DNA of 64,000 bases from Niveispirillum sp943371025 (GTDB lineage: Bacteria > Pseudomonadota > Alphaproteobacteria > Azospirillales > Azospirillaceae): the NCBI GenBank assembly GCA_943371025.1, contig CALRTC020000005.1, forward strand, positions 1-64,000. Reading direction: 5' to 3'. The translations under genes and the position numbers were made by a program. The notes beneath the pieces are model-generated. The model ran no database searches. It worked only from the letters and a program-made list of their open reading frames with translations, and was not told the DNA's origin. Shown here piece by piece: positions 28,593 to 37,203 of this stretch (positions are counted from its first letter, which is position 1; every line of letters starts with the position of its first letter).

Positions 28593-30614
28593 TCAAGCCG
28601 CAAACCGGTCCACCAGCCGGCCGCCTAGATGCAGCTTCTGGCCTTCATCCAGCAGGAAGGCCAGGCCGTTCTGGCCGTGATCGCGCGTCTTCACCCGGAA
28701 GGGCAGCGCGCTGTCCAGCCCCGGCACCGTCAACGTGCCCTGGGTGCCTTCCGGCAGATCCGCCCCTTCCAGCAGGGCGCCGCCGGCGGAGATGTTCAGC
28801 AGCCGGCCACGCCCCTGCCCGCCGCCCGCCGTCTCGATCGTCACGTCCAGATCGACCTCCAGCCGCTGCCCGTGGCGGCGGTCCACATCCACGGTGGCCG
28901 TGCGCACGACGCGGACCAGGGTGTGGCGCAGGTCGCTGACCGAACCGACGATGCGCATGGCCACCTCGCGCATGGCCGCGGCCTTCTCGCCCGTGCTGTC
29001 GGCCTCGTCCGATACGGTGCCGATGCGGCTGGCCACTTCCTGGGCGGCTTCCGCCGTTTCCGTGACATTGCGGGAAATCTCCCGCGTGGCGGCGGCCTGT
29101 TCCTCCATGGCGCCGGCAATGCTGGCCGACACCTCGTCCATCGCACGGATGGCCTGGGCGATCTCCTCCACCGCGGTCACGGCTGTGGCCGTCACGGTCT
29201 GGATCTGCTGGATGCGGGCACTGATCTCCTCCGTCGACCGGGTGGTCTGGGTGGCCAGCGTCTTCACCTCCGACGCCACCACAGCAAAGCCCTTGCCGGC
29301 ATCGCCGGCGCGTGCCGCCTCGATGGTGGCGTTCAGGGCCAGCAGGTTGGTCTGTTCGGCGATATCGCGGATCAGGCTGGCCACGCCGCCGATCTGTTCC
29401 ACCACGTCAGACAGGCTGTCGATGGTGGCGCGGGTCCGCTGGCTGCGCTCCACGGCGGCCCCGGACAGGCTGGTGGCATGGGCCACCTGGGCGCTGATCT
29501 CCGTGATCGACGCGGTCAGCTGTTCGGTGGCGCCGGCCACGGCCTGGGCATTGGCCAGGGCATGCATGGCCGCACTGGCGACATTGGCGGCACTGTCGCG
29601 CACCTGGGTGGCACTGTCGGCCATGGCGGCGGCGGCCCCGTCCATCTGGCGGGTCTCCACGGCAATGCCATCCACGCTGGACCGGCTTTCCACCTCCACC
29701 GTCTCGGCCATGGTCCGCAGCGCCTCACGGCGGCGGCGCTCGGCCTCGGCCTCGCTCTCCTGCTGTTCCTCGCGCAGGCGGGCATTCTCGATGGCGCGGT
29801 CGCGCAGGCTGGACACAGCACCCGCCATGTCGGCCAGTTCGTCGCGCCGGCCCTGCATGGGCGGCACCGCCGCCTTCAGGTCGCCCCGGCCGATGCGGGT
29901 CAGGGCCCCGGTCAGCGCCACCAGCGGCATCACCACATTCTGGCGCAGGGCCAGCAGCACGACCAGGGCGATGGCGACACCGACCCCGGCCAGACCGATG
30001 ATCAGCCAGGCCAGACGGGCGGCGATGGCATCGGCGGCAGCCAGGTCGGCATCCATCTGCGCCTTGGCGGTGTCGGCCACCTTGCGCACATCGTCGGCCA
30101 CGGCGTCCAGTTCGGCCGACATGCCGTCATTGACGCCGACAAAGGCGCCCATCAGCATGTTGCCGACCTCCGGTCCGCTATTGACATAGGCTTTCGCGGC
30201 GGCCACGCCCTTGCTGTAGAAGGCGGGGAAGAAGCCCTCCACCCGGCCCAGCGCCGCCTCCACCTCCGTCAGCCCCATCTCCTGCGCCAGCTTGCGGGCG
30301 GCCGCGGTGTCGCGCAGCAGGTCCGCATGGGCCTTCTCCGCCTCCTCGAACCCGGTATCCAGCCCGTCCAGCCCGCGCGTGGCGGCCATGTCGGTCAGCC
30401 ACAATTGCACGCGGGTGGCGTCGGCGCGCACATCCTTGATGATGCTGACCAGCGACAGCGCCTGCCCGGCGGCGCGGTCGGCCGTGGCGCGGGCCACGTC
30501 GACCTGATGGCGCTGCTGGTTGGCGCCCACCACCATGATGGCGGCGGCCACCAGCAGCAGGGCCAGGATCGCCAGATTGGCCAGCAGGATTTTCATGCTG
30601 AGGCTGAGACGCAT
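28593..30614 (-). CDS. Methyl-accepting chemotaxis protein with C-terminal PilZ domain
   Basis: 673-residue membrane chemoreceptor. TM1 at about 8-30, periplasmic four-helix-type sensor (about 31-200), TM2 (about 203-224), HAMP (PLVALTGALTRIGRGDLKAAVP), signalling domain with hairpin tip IRDIAEQTNLLALNATIEAARAGDAGKGFAVVA..., and a PilZ domain at about 575-670. The PilZ carries an Arg-rich entry (RRHGQRLEVDL) and NISAGG matching the D/NxSxxG c-di-GMP motif. Azospirillum brasilense Tlp1 has this architecture and uses c-di-GMP to tune taxis. Start ATG follows GGGGAGG. Sensor ligand unknown. Confidence 0.92.
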   Translation of the reverse strand: MRLSLSMKILLANLAILALLLVAAAIMVVGANQQRHQVDVARATADRAAGQALSLVSIIKDVRADATRVQLWLTDMAATRGLDGLDTGFEEAEKAHADLLRDTAAARKLAQEMGLTEVEAALGRVEGFFPAFYSKGVAAAKAYVNSGPEVGNMLMGAFVGVNDGMSAELDAVADDVRKVADTAKAQMDADLAAADAIAARLAWLIIGLAGVGVAIALVVLLALRQNVVMPLVALTGALTRIGRGDLKAAVPPMQGRRDELADMAGAVSSLRDRAIENARLREEQQESEAEAERRRREALRTMAETVEVESRSSVDGIAVETRQMDGAAAAMADSATQVRDSAANVASAAMHALANAQAVAGATEQLTASITEISAQVAHATSLSGAAVERSQRTRATIDSLSDVVEQIGGVASLIRDIAEQTNLLALNATIEAARAGDAGKGFAVVASEVKTLATQTTRSTEEISARIQQIQTVTATAVTAVEEIAQAIRAMDEVSASIAGAMEEQAAATREISRNVTETAEAAQEVASRIGTVSDEADSTGEKAAAMREVAMRIVGSVSDLRHTLVRVVRTATVDVDRRHGQRLEVDLDVTIETAGGGQGRGRLLNISAGGALLEGADLPEGTQGTLTVPGLDSALPFRVKTRDHGQNGLAFLLDEGQKLHLGGRLVDRFAA

Positions 30615-31002
30615 GGACGGACCTCCCCATCAGGTCGCTATATCGGTCGAGCAGGGTGCGTAACATATGTGCAACTTTCTGGGAAGGAAGTGATACCCAT
30701 TCCCGATGAGTCCAGCTCATCGGGAATGGGTACGGCGGCGACTGCCACAGCACCGCGCGTGCGGCGTAGCCGAGCCGCCGGATGGCGGCGCTGGCGATTG
30801 AAGCCCGGTGATCGGTTGCGATCACCGGGACAGGGTATGACCCGTCACGGGGGCGCATGACACCCGCCCGGCAGGCTCCGGCCGCGCTTCCCGCTCGACC
30901 TTGCGGCCCTTGCAGCGTAGGGTCGGTGCCAAGCCCGGTGACAATCCAGGCAAGTGGGGGCCGGGCGAACGGAGCCAGGCAGGCGGGGGAAAAGCGTCGG
31001 CG
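30615..31002. other. Divergent intergenic region carrying repeat copy B
   Basis: About 390 bp between the PilZ receptor and the sugar symporter. The multi-hairpin element occupies 30695-30829. The rest holds the ribosome site of the symporter (AGGCGGGGGA before 31003) and no supported gene. Confidence 0.5.
30695..30829 (+). repeat. Dispersed multi-hairpin element, copy B
   Basis: Leading hairpin with perfect 15-bp arms ACCCATTCCCGATGA (30695-30709) and its complement (30717-30731), a core with one degenerate hairpin and GCCGCC/GGCGGC (30774-30789), and a trailing hairpin with perfect 11-bp arms CCCGGTGATCG (30804-30814) and complement (30819-30829). Confidence 0.85.
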
Positions 31003-32355
31003 ATGCGTGATTTGGGACTCGGCCAGAAGCTCGGCTATGCCGTGGGCGATTTCGGCCTCAATCTCTACTGGCAGTCCATTCTGCTGTTCATCCTGTTCTT
31101 CCAGATGGATGTGCTGGGCCTGTCAGCCGTGGATGCGGGGCTCTGCTATCTGATCGCGTCCATCTGGGATGCGGGCATGGATCCGCTGATGGGCATCATC
31201 TCCGACCGCACGCGCACAAGGCTGGGGCGCTACCGGCCCTTCATCCTGTTCGGGACGGTGCCGCTGGCGCTGGCCTTCACGCTCTGCTTCACCCCGCCAT
31301 CCTTCCTGGTGCCGGGATCGGCGGGGATGATGGTCTTTGCCACCCTGTCGCACATGGCGCTGCGCTCGGCCTATGCGGTGGTGGCCATCCCCTATTCCTC
31401 GCTGACGGCGGCCATGACGCCCAGCAGCGACGAACGGGCCAGCCTGACGGGCTGGCGCATGCTGCTGGCCTTTGCCGGGTCGACCTCCGTGGCGGCGCTG
31501 CTGCCGCTGCTGGCCCGCTGGTTCGGGGATTACAGCCCGGCGGCGGCCTGCATCGGGGCGCTGGCCGTGCTGGCGCATCTGATCTGCGGCCTGACGGTGC
31601 GCGAACTGCCGGCCCCGGCGGCCCGGCAGACCCCGCATCAGCATCTGTCGGCGGACCTGGGCGGGTTCCTGCGCGGGGTGACGCGCAACGGGCCGCTGCT
31701 GCGCCTGATGGCGGCGACGGTGGCCCTGCATCTGTCGCTGGGCCTGTTGTTCCGCAACCTGCCCTATCTGCTGAAATATGACCTGGGCGGTGACACGGAC
31801 CTGACGGCATCGGCCCTGACGGGCTTTTCCGCCGTGGGCGTGCTGGCCGTGCCCTTCTGGGTCTGGGTGGCGCGGCGCTGGTCCAAGCGCGCGGCCTGGC
31901 AGGGCGGCAGCCTGCTGGTCATGGCCGGCGGCGGGGCCGTGGCCCTGACCCCGCCCGGCAGTCTGGTCCCCACCCTGTTCTGGCTGGGGGCGATGTGCTT
32001 TGGCCATACGGCGCACGCCGTGGCCAGCTGGTCCATGGTGCCCGACACGGTCGATTACGGCCATTGGCGACAGCGCCGCCGGGACGAGGCCAAGGTCTAT
32101 GGCCTGTCCTCGCTGATCTTGAAACTGGCGCTGGGCGGGGCGGCCTTCCTGGGCGGGCTGGCGCTGGACGGCGTCGGATTCGTGGCCGGGGAGGTGCAGA
32201 CACCGGAAACCTTGCAGGGTTTCCGGCAGCTGGCAGGGCTGGCCTGCGTGGTGGGGCTGGGCCTGTCCATGCTGGCCGTGGCGGGCTATCCCCTGTCCGC
32301 CCACCGCCATGGCCGCATCCAGCAATTGCTGGGCCGGCGCGCGGCACGACAATAA
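31003..32355 (+). CDS. GPH-family sugar:cation symporter (MelB-like)
   Basis: 450-residue, 12-TM inner-membrane symporter for glycosides, pentosides or hexuronides. Family marks: LGYAVGDFGLNLYWQSILLFILFF, the GxxxDRTRTRLGRYRPFILFG loop between TM2 and TM3, AIPYSSLTAAMTPSSDERASLTGWRM, and MVPDTVDYGHWR late in the sequence. I chose ATG 31003 because it starts at the conserved domain and follows a G-rich ribosome site; an upstream extension to 30901 is low-complexity. The substrate cannot be read from the sequence. TonB receptors and the LacI-type regulator elsewhere in the window suggest a sugar-scavenging lifestyle. Confidence 0.88.
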   Translation: MRDLGLGQKLGYAVGDFGLNLYWQSILLFILFFQMDVLGLSAVDAGLCYLIASIWDAGMDPLMGIISDRTRTRLGRYRPFILFGTVPLALAFTLCFTPPSFLVPGSAGMMVFATLSHMALRSAYAVVAIPYSSLTAAMTPSSDERASLTGWRMLLAFAGSTSVAALLPLLARWFGDYSPAAACIGALAVLAHLICGLTVRELPAPAARQTPHQHLSADLGGFLRGVTRNGPLLRLMAATVALHLSLGLLFRNLPYLLKYDLGGDTDLTASALTGFSAVGVLAVPFWVWVARRWSKRAAWQGGSLLVMAGGGAVALTPPGSLVPTLFWLGAMCFGHTAHAVASWSMVPDTVDYGHWRQRRRDEAKVYGLSSLILKLALGGAAFLGGLALDGVGFVAGEVQTPETLQGFRQLAGLACVVGLGLSMLAVAGYPLSAHRHGRIQQLLGRRAARQ

Positions 32356-32434
32356 AAATGTAATAAATCTTTCATAAAAATTGAAACTAAATATCCCTTA
32401 GGATAGGGCTTGCGGCCTTCAGAATCAGATAAAT

Positions 32435-32440
32435 TATAAT
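32435..32440 (+). promoter_or_regulatory. TATAAT-like -10 element before the chemoreceptor gene
   Basis: A perfect TATAAT sits in an unusually AT-rich 130-bp gap (32356-32486). A TTGCGG 19 bp upstream (32410-32415) is a poor -35 candidate, so the promoter call is tentative. Confidence 0.35.
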
Positions 32441-32486
32441 TAATAAAGAATGAATATCTCTGATCATCCCATATAGGGTCCGCCGC

Positions 32487-34163
32487 ATGCCTGTGCTGTA
32501 CCGTCTTCTGTTACCAGTCACGCTTCTGTCGATCATCTCCCTGTCCATCTTCGGCATCGGTTATGCGGGCCTGCGCAAGGTGGAAACCGTGCAGCGGCAG
32601 CTGACCCGGCTGGAGATCCTGCTGCATGAAACGGGAGAGATCCGGTCCCTGAGCCGAGCGATCCAGCGCGATACGCTGAACACGCTTCTGGAACCGGCGG
32701 CCGACCGGAAGACCTTTGCCGACCGGGCCGGCAAGCGCATGGGCGAGATGAGCACGCGCCTTGACCGCGTGTCGGCCCTGCTGGGCGCGGAGGCGGCAGC
32801 CCTGAACATGGACCGCTATGTGGCGACGCAGGAAAAGGTTCTGGCGGCGTTGCGGCCGGTTCTGGACAAGGCGATGCAGAATGAGACGGAGACGGGCCAT
32901 CGGCTGTTTGCCGACAGCGTGCGTCCGGTCGAACGCGAAGCGTCGCGCATCAGCGACGGCTTTATCGAGGCCACGGAAAAGAAGCTGACGGCGGGACGGC
33001 AGAATCTGGAAGAGGTCGCGGCCCAGGTGGAGCATCTGCAGATGGCCACGGCCATCATCGGCTGCATCCTGGGGGTCGGTCTGGCGATGGGCATCATTCT
33101 GCGGTCGGTGACGCGCCCGCTGAACGCCCTGGCCGCCGCCACCGGCGCCATCGCCGACGGCCGGCTGGATACCGCCATCCCCGCCCAGGATCGCCGCGAT
33201 GAACTGGGTGCTGTCGCCAAGGCGCTGCTGGTCTTCCGGGACCAGGCCCGCGCCAACCGGGAAATGGAGGCGCAGGCGGCCCTGGCCCGTGCCGCTGCGG
33301 ACGAACAGAAGCGCCTGGCGCTGCGGTCCATGGCCGATACAGTGACGTCGGAGACCAACCGCACCGTCGACAAGATCGCCAACGCCACGGCCGAGATGAC
33401 GCAATCCATGCGTCAGTTGAGCGAACTGGCGGGGGCTGTGGCCGGCGACAGCACCGCCGTGGCCTCGGCCAGCGCCCAAAGCCTGTCCAATGCCCAGGCC
33501 GTGTCGGCCGCGGCGGAGCAATTGTCCACCTCCATCCAGGAAATCAGCGGGTCGGTGCAGCGCGCCGCCGCCACCATGGATCATGCCGTGGCCAGCAGCG
33601 GCCATGCGCGCCAGACCATCGAAAGCCTGTCCGACGCCGTGACCCGCATCTCCGCCGTGGCCGGCCTGATCGGGGAAATCGCGCAGCAGACCAATCTTCT
33701 GGCCCTGAATGCCACCATCGAGGCGGCGCGCGCCGGGGAGGCCGGCAAGGGCTTTGCCGTGGTCGCCGGCGAGGTGAAGAGCCTGGCCAACCAGACGGCC
33801 CGGTCCACGGAGGAGATCAATGCCCAGATCGCGGAAATCCAGGCCGTGACCCAGGCCGCCGTCGATGCCGTGGTCCAGATCGCCACCCATATCGACGAGG
33901 TGACGGGCATCACCACCATCATCGCCGCCGCTGTGGAGGAACAGGGTTCCGCCACCCAGGAAATCGCCCGCAACGTGGCGGAGACGACCCGTGCCACGTC
34001 CGAAGTGGCGCAGCGCATCGGCAGTGTCAGCGATGGCGCCGGTCAGGTGGATGGCCGCGCCGAGACGGTGCGCCAGGCCATCGACCGCATCTCCGACGAT
34101 GTCGGCACCCTGCGCACCATCCTGATCCAGATCGTGCAGAACGCCAGCCGACAAACCGCCTGA
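32487..34163 (+). CDS. Methyl-accepting chemotaxis protein
   Basis: 558-residue membrane chemoreceptor. TM1 (about 7-29), periplasmic helical sensor (about 30-185), TM2 (about 188-208), HAMP (RSVTRPLNALAAATGAIADGRLDTAIPA), and a signalling domain with the conserved tip IGEIAQQTNLLALNATIEAARAGEAGKGFAVVAGEVKSLANQTARSTEEI. It lacks the PilZ domain of its neighbour at 28593 and has no C-terminal CheR-binding pentapeptide. It stands alone, so it probably feeds a che array encoded elsewhere. Ligand unknown. Confidence 0.93.
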   Translation: MPVLYRLLLPVTLLSIISLSIFGIGYAGLRKVETVQRQLTRLEILLHETGEIRSLSRAIQRDTLNTLLEPAADRKTFADRAGKRMGEMSTRLDRVSALLGAEAAALNMDRYVATQEKVLAALRPVLDKAMQNETETGHRLFADSVRPVEREASRISDGFIEATEKKLTAGRQNLEEVAAQVEHLQMATAIIGCILGVGLAMGIILRSVTRPLNALAAATGAIADGRLDTAIPAQDRRDELGAVAKALLVFRDQARANREMEAQAALARAAADEQKRLALRSMADTVTSETNRTVDKIANATAEMTQSMRQLSELAGAVAGDSTAVASASAQSLSNAQAVSAAAEQLSTSIQEISGSVQRAAATMDHAVASSGHARQTIESLSDAVTRISAVAGLIGEIAQQTNLLALNATIEAARAGEAGKGFAVVAGEVKSLANQTARSTEEINAQIAEIQAVTQAAVDAVVQIATHIDEVTGITTIIAAAVEEQGSATQEIARNVAETTRATSEVAQRIGSVSDGAGQVDGRAETVRQAIDRISDDVGTLRTILIQIVQNASRQTA

Positions 34164-34221
34164 TCAACGGCATTTTCGAGGGTGTGACCACTCTCTGGAG
34201 TCTGTCAGGTTGGAACATCCT

Positions 34222-34257
34222 CCACCGTCACCCCGGCGCAGGCCGGGGTGACGGTGG
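34222..34257. repeat. Short palindromic repeat (GTCACCCCGGCG family) between convergent genes
   Basis: Perfect 16-bp arms CCACCGTCACCCCGGC (34222-34237) and complement (34242-34257) with a GCAG loop. It lies between the chemoreceptor and peptidase stops, where it could act as a bidirectional transcription barrier, though no U-tract follows. Confidence 0.75.
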
Positions 34258-34295
34258 TGAGAGCTATCCCGATTCTGTTTAAACCTGATCGCCTC

Positions 34296-36518
34296 TCAAG
34301 GCCGCTTCAGTTCCCGGTCGAAAAACGCCTTGGCCTCCGTGTAATAGTGCCAGGCCAGATCCTGGTCATAGAAGCCGTGGCGTTCACCGGGATAGAACAT
34401 CATCCCGAACGGCTTGCGCGCATGCTGCAGGGCCGCCGCCATGCGCACGGAATTGTCGACGAAGACATTGTCGTCGGCCATGCCATGGATGATCAGCAGC
34501 GGCTTGGACAGCCTGTCGGCCAGTTTCGTGGCATCGGCGCGGTCATAGACGCCTTTGGCGTCGGGCCTGCCGATGAAACGTTCGGTGTAGAAGGTGTCAT
34601 ACAGCTTCCAGTCGCTGACGGGTGCTGCGGCCACGCCGGCGGCGAACAGGTCGCCATGGCGCAGCAGGCTCATCAGCGTGTTGTAGCCGCCATAGGAATG
34701 GCCATAGATGCCGATCCGGTCGCCTCTGACGAAGGGCAGGGTCTTCAGGTACGCCGCCCCCGCCGCCTGATCATCCTGTTCCACGGTGCCGAAACCATTA
34801 TGGATTTCATCCAGGAACTTCTTGCCCCGGCCCGGCGTGCCGCGATTATCCAGCATGAACACGACATAGCCGTTCTGGGCCAGCACCTGCAGGAACATCT
34901 GCGTGCGGCTGCCCCAGGCCTTGGTCGCCACCTGGCTGGTCGGCCCGCCATAGGTGTAGATGATGGCCGGTGCCGGATGGGCATCATCCACGCCCGGCGG
35001 CTTCAGCATGGACCAGTGCAGCAGGGTGCCGTCCGGCCCCTTCAGGGTGCCGAAGCTGCGCGGCACATGGTTGGCCATGAAGGGGGCATAGGGATGGTCG
35101 CCCGCCACCTTGTTTTCCAGCAGCCAGGTGATCAGCTTGCCGTCGCGGTCACGCAAGGACAGCTGCGGCGGCTGCGTGGGGCTGGAGAACGTGTCCAGCC
35201 AGGTGCCACCGCCGCTGCCCGCCACGGCCTGATGCCAGCCTTCGCCCTGGCTGATGCGGCGCGGGCGGGTGGCGTCGCGCCCATCCAGACGGGCCGTATA
35301 GACCTGCATCTCCGTGGGGCCTTCGCGCTGGGCCGTGAAGGTGACCATCCCGGTCTTCAGATCGACGGCCACCAGCCGGTCGACGGGCCAGTCGCCGCGC
35401 GTGATGGCATGCAGCCGCTTGCCGCTGCGCGCATGCAGATAGAGATGGCGATAGCCGCTCTGTTCGGATGACCACAGGAAGCGGCCATCGGGCAGGAATT
35501 CCAGATCGTCATGCAGATCGACCCAGGTGGATTTCCGGTCCGACAGCGCCACGCTGGCCTTGCCCGTGACCGGATCGGCAAACAGCAGGTCCAGAACCTT
35601 CTGGTCCCGGCTCATGCGCTGCACGGCCAGCCCGCCATCGGGCTTCCAGGTGACGCGCGCCAGGTAGATGTCGGGATCAGCACCCAGATCGATCTTCACG
35701 GGCGGCGTCGCCCCTTCGATATCGGTGACCAGCAGCTCGATCCCGACATTGGGCCCGCCGGCAAAGGGGTAGCGCTGCGGCACCACCTTCACGCCGTTGC
35801 TGCCGTAATCATAGCGGTTGACCAGCGGCACGCCGCGTTCATCGACGCGGGCATAGGCGATGCGGCGCCCGTCGGGCGACCACCAATAGCCGGTATTGCG
35901 GTGCATCTCCTCCTGCGCCACGAATTCGGCCATGCCGTTCAGGATACCGTCGCCGCCATCGCTGGTGATGGCGCGTTCGATGCCCGATGCCAGGTCCATG
36001 ACATACAGGTTGCCGCCGCGCACATAGGCGACATGGCTGCCGTTGGGGCTGAATTTCGGGTCGGTCTCGGCCCCTTCGGTGCGGGTCAGGCGGCGGACGG
36101 GGCCGGCGATCGGCTTCAGCCAGATATCACCCGACTTGGGCACCAGCACGGCCTGCCCCTTGGCGTCCCAGACATATTCGGTGACGCCGGTTTCGGGGAT
36201 GCGCTGACGTTCGCGCCGGGCGCGCTCCTCCTCGCTTTCCGGGGCGGCGGCGAATTCGGCACTGTCCAGCAGCATCACGGCCCGGCGCTGGTCCAGATCA
36301 TAGGCCCAGAGATCGCGCCGCGCACTGTCGGCGGCCGACTTCTCCAGATAGGTGACGCGGGCGCCGTCAGGGGAAAAGGCGATGGCCCGCGGCGCCGATC
36401 CCGCCAGCGGCGGGCTAGCGACGATGCGGTCGATGGTCAATTGCTCGGCGCCCGCGGCGGGGGCCAGGCAGAGGGGCAGGAGACAGGCCAGCAGGGCGGC
36501 CAGAGGACGGTGGCGCAT
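34296..36518 (-). CDS. S9 family peptidase, dipeptidyl peptidase IV-like
   Basis: Exported serine peptidase releasing dipeptides, often Xaa-Pro, from peptides. 740 residues: signal peptide (1-24, ending PAAGA), N-terminal beta-propeller (WWSPDGRRIAYARVDERGVP, with the EE-type motif in FVAQEEMHRNTGYWW that binds substrate amino-termini), and a C-terminal alpha/beta hydrolase with nucleophile GIYGHSYGGYNTLM, Asp in MADDNVFVDNS and His in ERHGFYD. I chose ATG 36518 as it begins the signal peptide. Diverges from the che cluster. A periplasmic nutritional role is inferred. Confidence 0.93.
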   Translation of the reverse strand: MRHRPLAALLACLLPLCLAPAAGAEQLTIDRIVASPPLAGSAPRAIAFSPDGARVTYLEKSAADSARRDLWAYDLDQRRAVMLLDSAEFAAAPESEEERARRERQRIPETGVTEYVWDAKGQAVLVPKSGDIWLKPIAGPVRRLTRTEGAETDPKFSPNGSHVAYVRGGNLYVMDLASGIERAITSDGGDGILNGMAEFVAQEEMHRNTGYWWSPDGRRIAYARVDERGVPLVNRYDYGSNGVKVVPQRYPFAGGPNVGIELLVTDIEGATPPVKIDLGADPDIYLARVTWKPDGGLAVQRMSRDQKVLDLLFADPVTGKASVALSDRKSTWVDLHDDLEFLPDGRFLWSSEQSGYRHLYLHARSGKRLHAITRGDWPVDRLVAVDLKTGMVTFTAQREGPTEMQVYTARLDGRDATRPRRISQGEGWHQAVAGSGGGTWLDTFSSPTQPPQLSLRDRDGKLITWLLENKVAGDHPYAPFMANHVPRSFGTLKGPDGTLLHWSMLKPPGVDDAHPAPAIIYTYGGPTSQVATKAWGSRTQMFLQVLAQNGYVVFMLDNRGTPGRGKKFLDEIHNGFGTVEQDDQAAGAAYLKTLPFVRGDRIGIYGHSYGGYNTLMSLLRHGDLFAAGVAAAPVSDWKLYDTFYTERFIGRPDAKGVYDRADATKLADRLSKPLLIIHGMADDNVFVDNSVRMAAALQHARKPFGMMFYPGERHGFYDQDLAWHYYTEAKAFFDRELKRP

Positions 36519-36699
36519 GGAGTTTCGACCTTCTTGGGGCCCTTGGGCGGGCCGAGGCGTTGGGTATCGATCCTTGTCAGCCCTCAGACCGGCAAAGGCA
36601 ATGGTCATGCACTATGCAGGTGGACATGATTAAGGGCTGGCTAACGGCCCGTTTTTGCGCGCATTAATAGCTCAGAAACTCACCAGGATCGGGTGTGGC

Positions 36700-37203
36700 A
36701 TGGACGCGGGGCAGACCGCGGCGGTGGCTTTGGACGGGGCGGCGGCAGACCTGCTGCTGTTCACCCTGGATGAAAAGTCCTTTGCGGTGCGGCTGGGGCT
36801 GGTGGAACGGGTGGTGGCCATCGTCGCCCTGTCCCCCCTGCCTGGCGCCCCTTCGGTGGTCGCCGGCATCGTCAATCTGGGCGGGCGGTTCCTGCCCGTG
36901 CTGGATGTGCGCGCGCGGCTGGGAATGCCCACCCGCGCGCCGCGGCTGACCGACGGGCTGGTCGTGGTACATCTGGCCCGCTGCGACGTGGCCCTGTGGG
37001 TGGATCATGTCGACGGCACGCTGCGCGTGCCGACCGCGGCCCTGCAGCCGGTGGCCGCCATCGCGGGCACGGGCGGCTGGTTCGACGCCGTGACGGCCCT
37101 GCCGGACGGGCCGCTGTTCATCCATGATGCCGAGCGGTTCCTGTCGCTGGACGAAGCGCAGGCCCTGGCGGCGGCCCTGGCGCGGGGGCCGGCGGCATCA
37201 TGA
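36700..37203 (+). CDS. cheW: CheW-like coupling protein (first of two)
   Basis: 167-residue adaptor linking receptor and CheA kinase. The CheW fold is seen in LLLFTLDEKSFAVRLGLVERVVAIVALSPLPGAPSVVAGIVNLGGRFLPVLDVRARLG and VDHVDGTLRVP. The ATG at 36700 gives a normal CheW length; an upstream TTG frame exists. It is the first gene of a six-gene operon (cheW-cheR-cheW-mcp-cheA-cheB) and its TGA overlaps the cheR ATG by 4 bp. Two CheW paralogues flanking a CheR-TPR is the Wsp/Che3 (alternative cellular function) arrangement. Confidence 0.9.
   Translation: MDAGQTAAVALDGAAADLLLFTLDEKSFAVRLGLVERVVAIVALSPLPGAPSVVAGIVNLGGRFLPVLDVRARLGMPTRAPRLTDGLVVVHLARCDVALWVDHVDGTLRVPTAALQPVAAIAGTGGWFDAVTALPDGPLFIHDAERFLSLDEAQALAAALARGPAAS

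Noticed and set aside
28629..30860. 743-codon plus-strand frame over the PilZ chemoreceptor
   Set aside because: Histidine/glycine-rich shadow of a clear chemoreceptor gene in high-GC DNA.
36655..36699. TTG-initiated N-terminal extension of the first cheW
   Set aside because: Adds 15 residues that do not fit the CheW fold; ATG at 36700 matches normal length.
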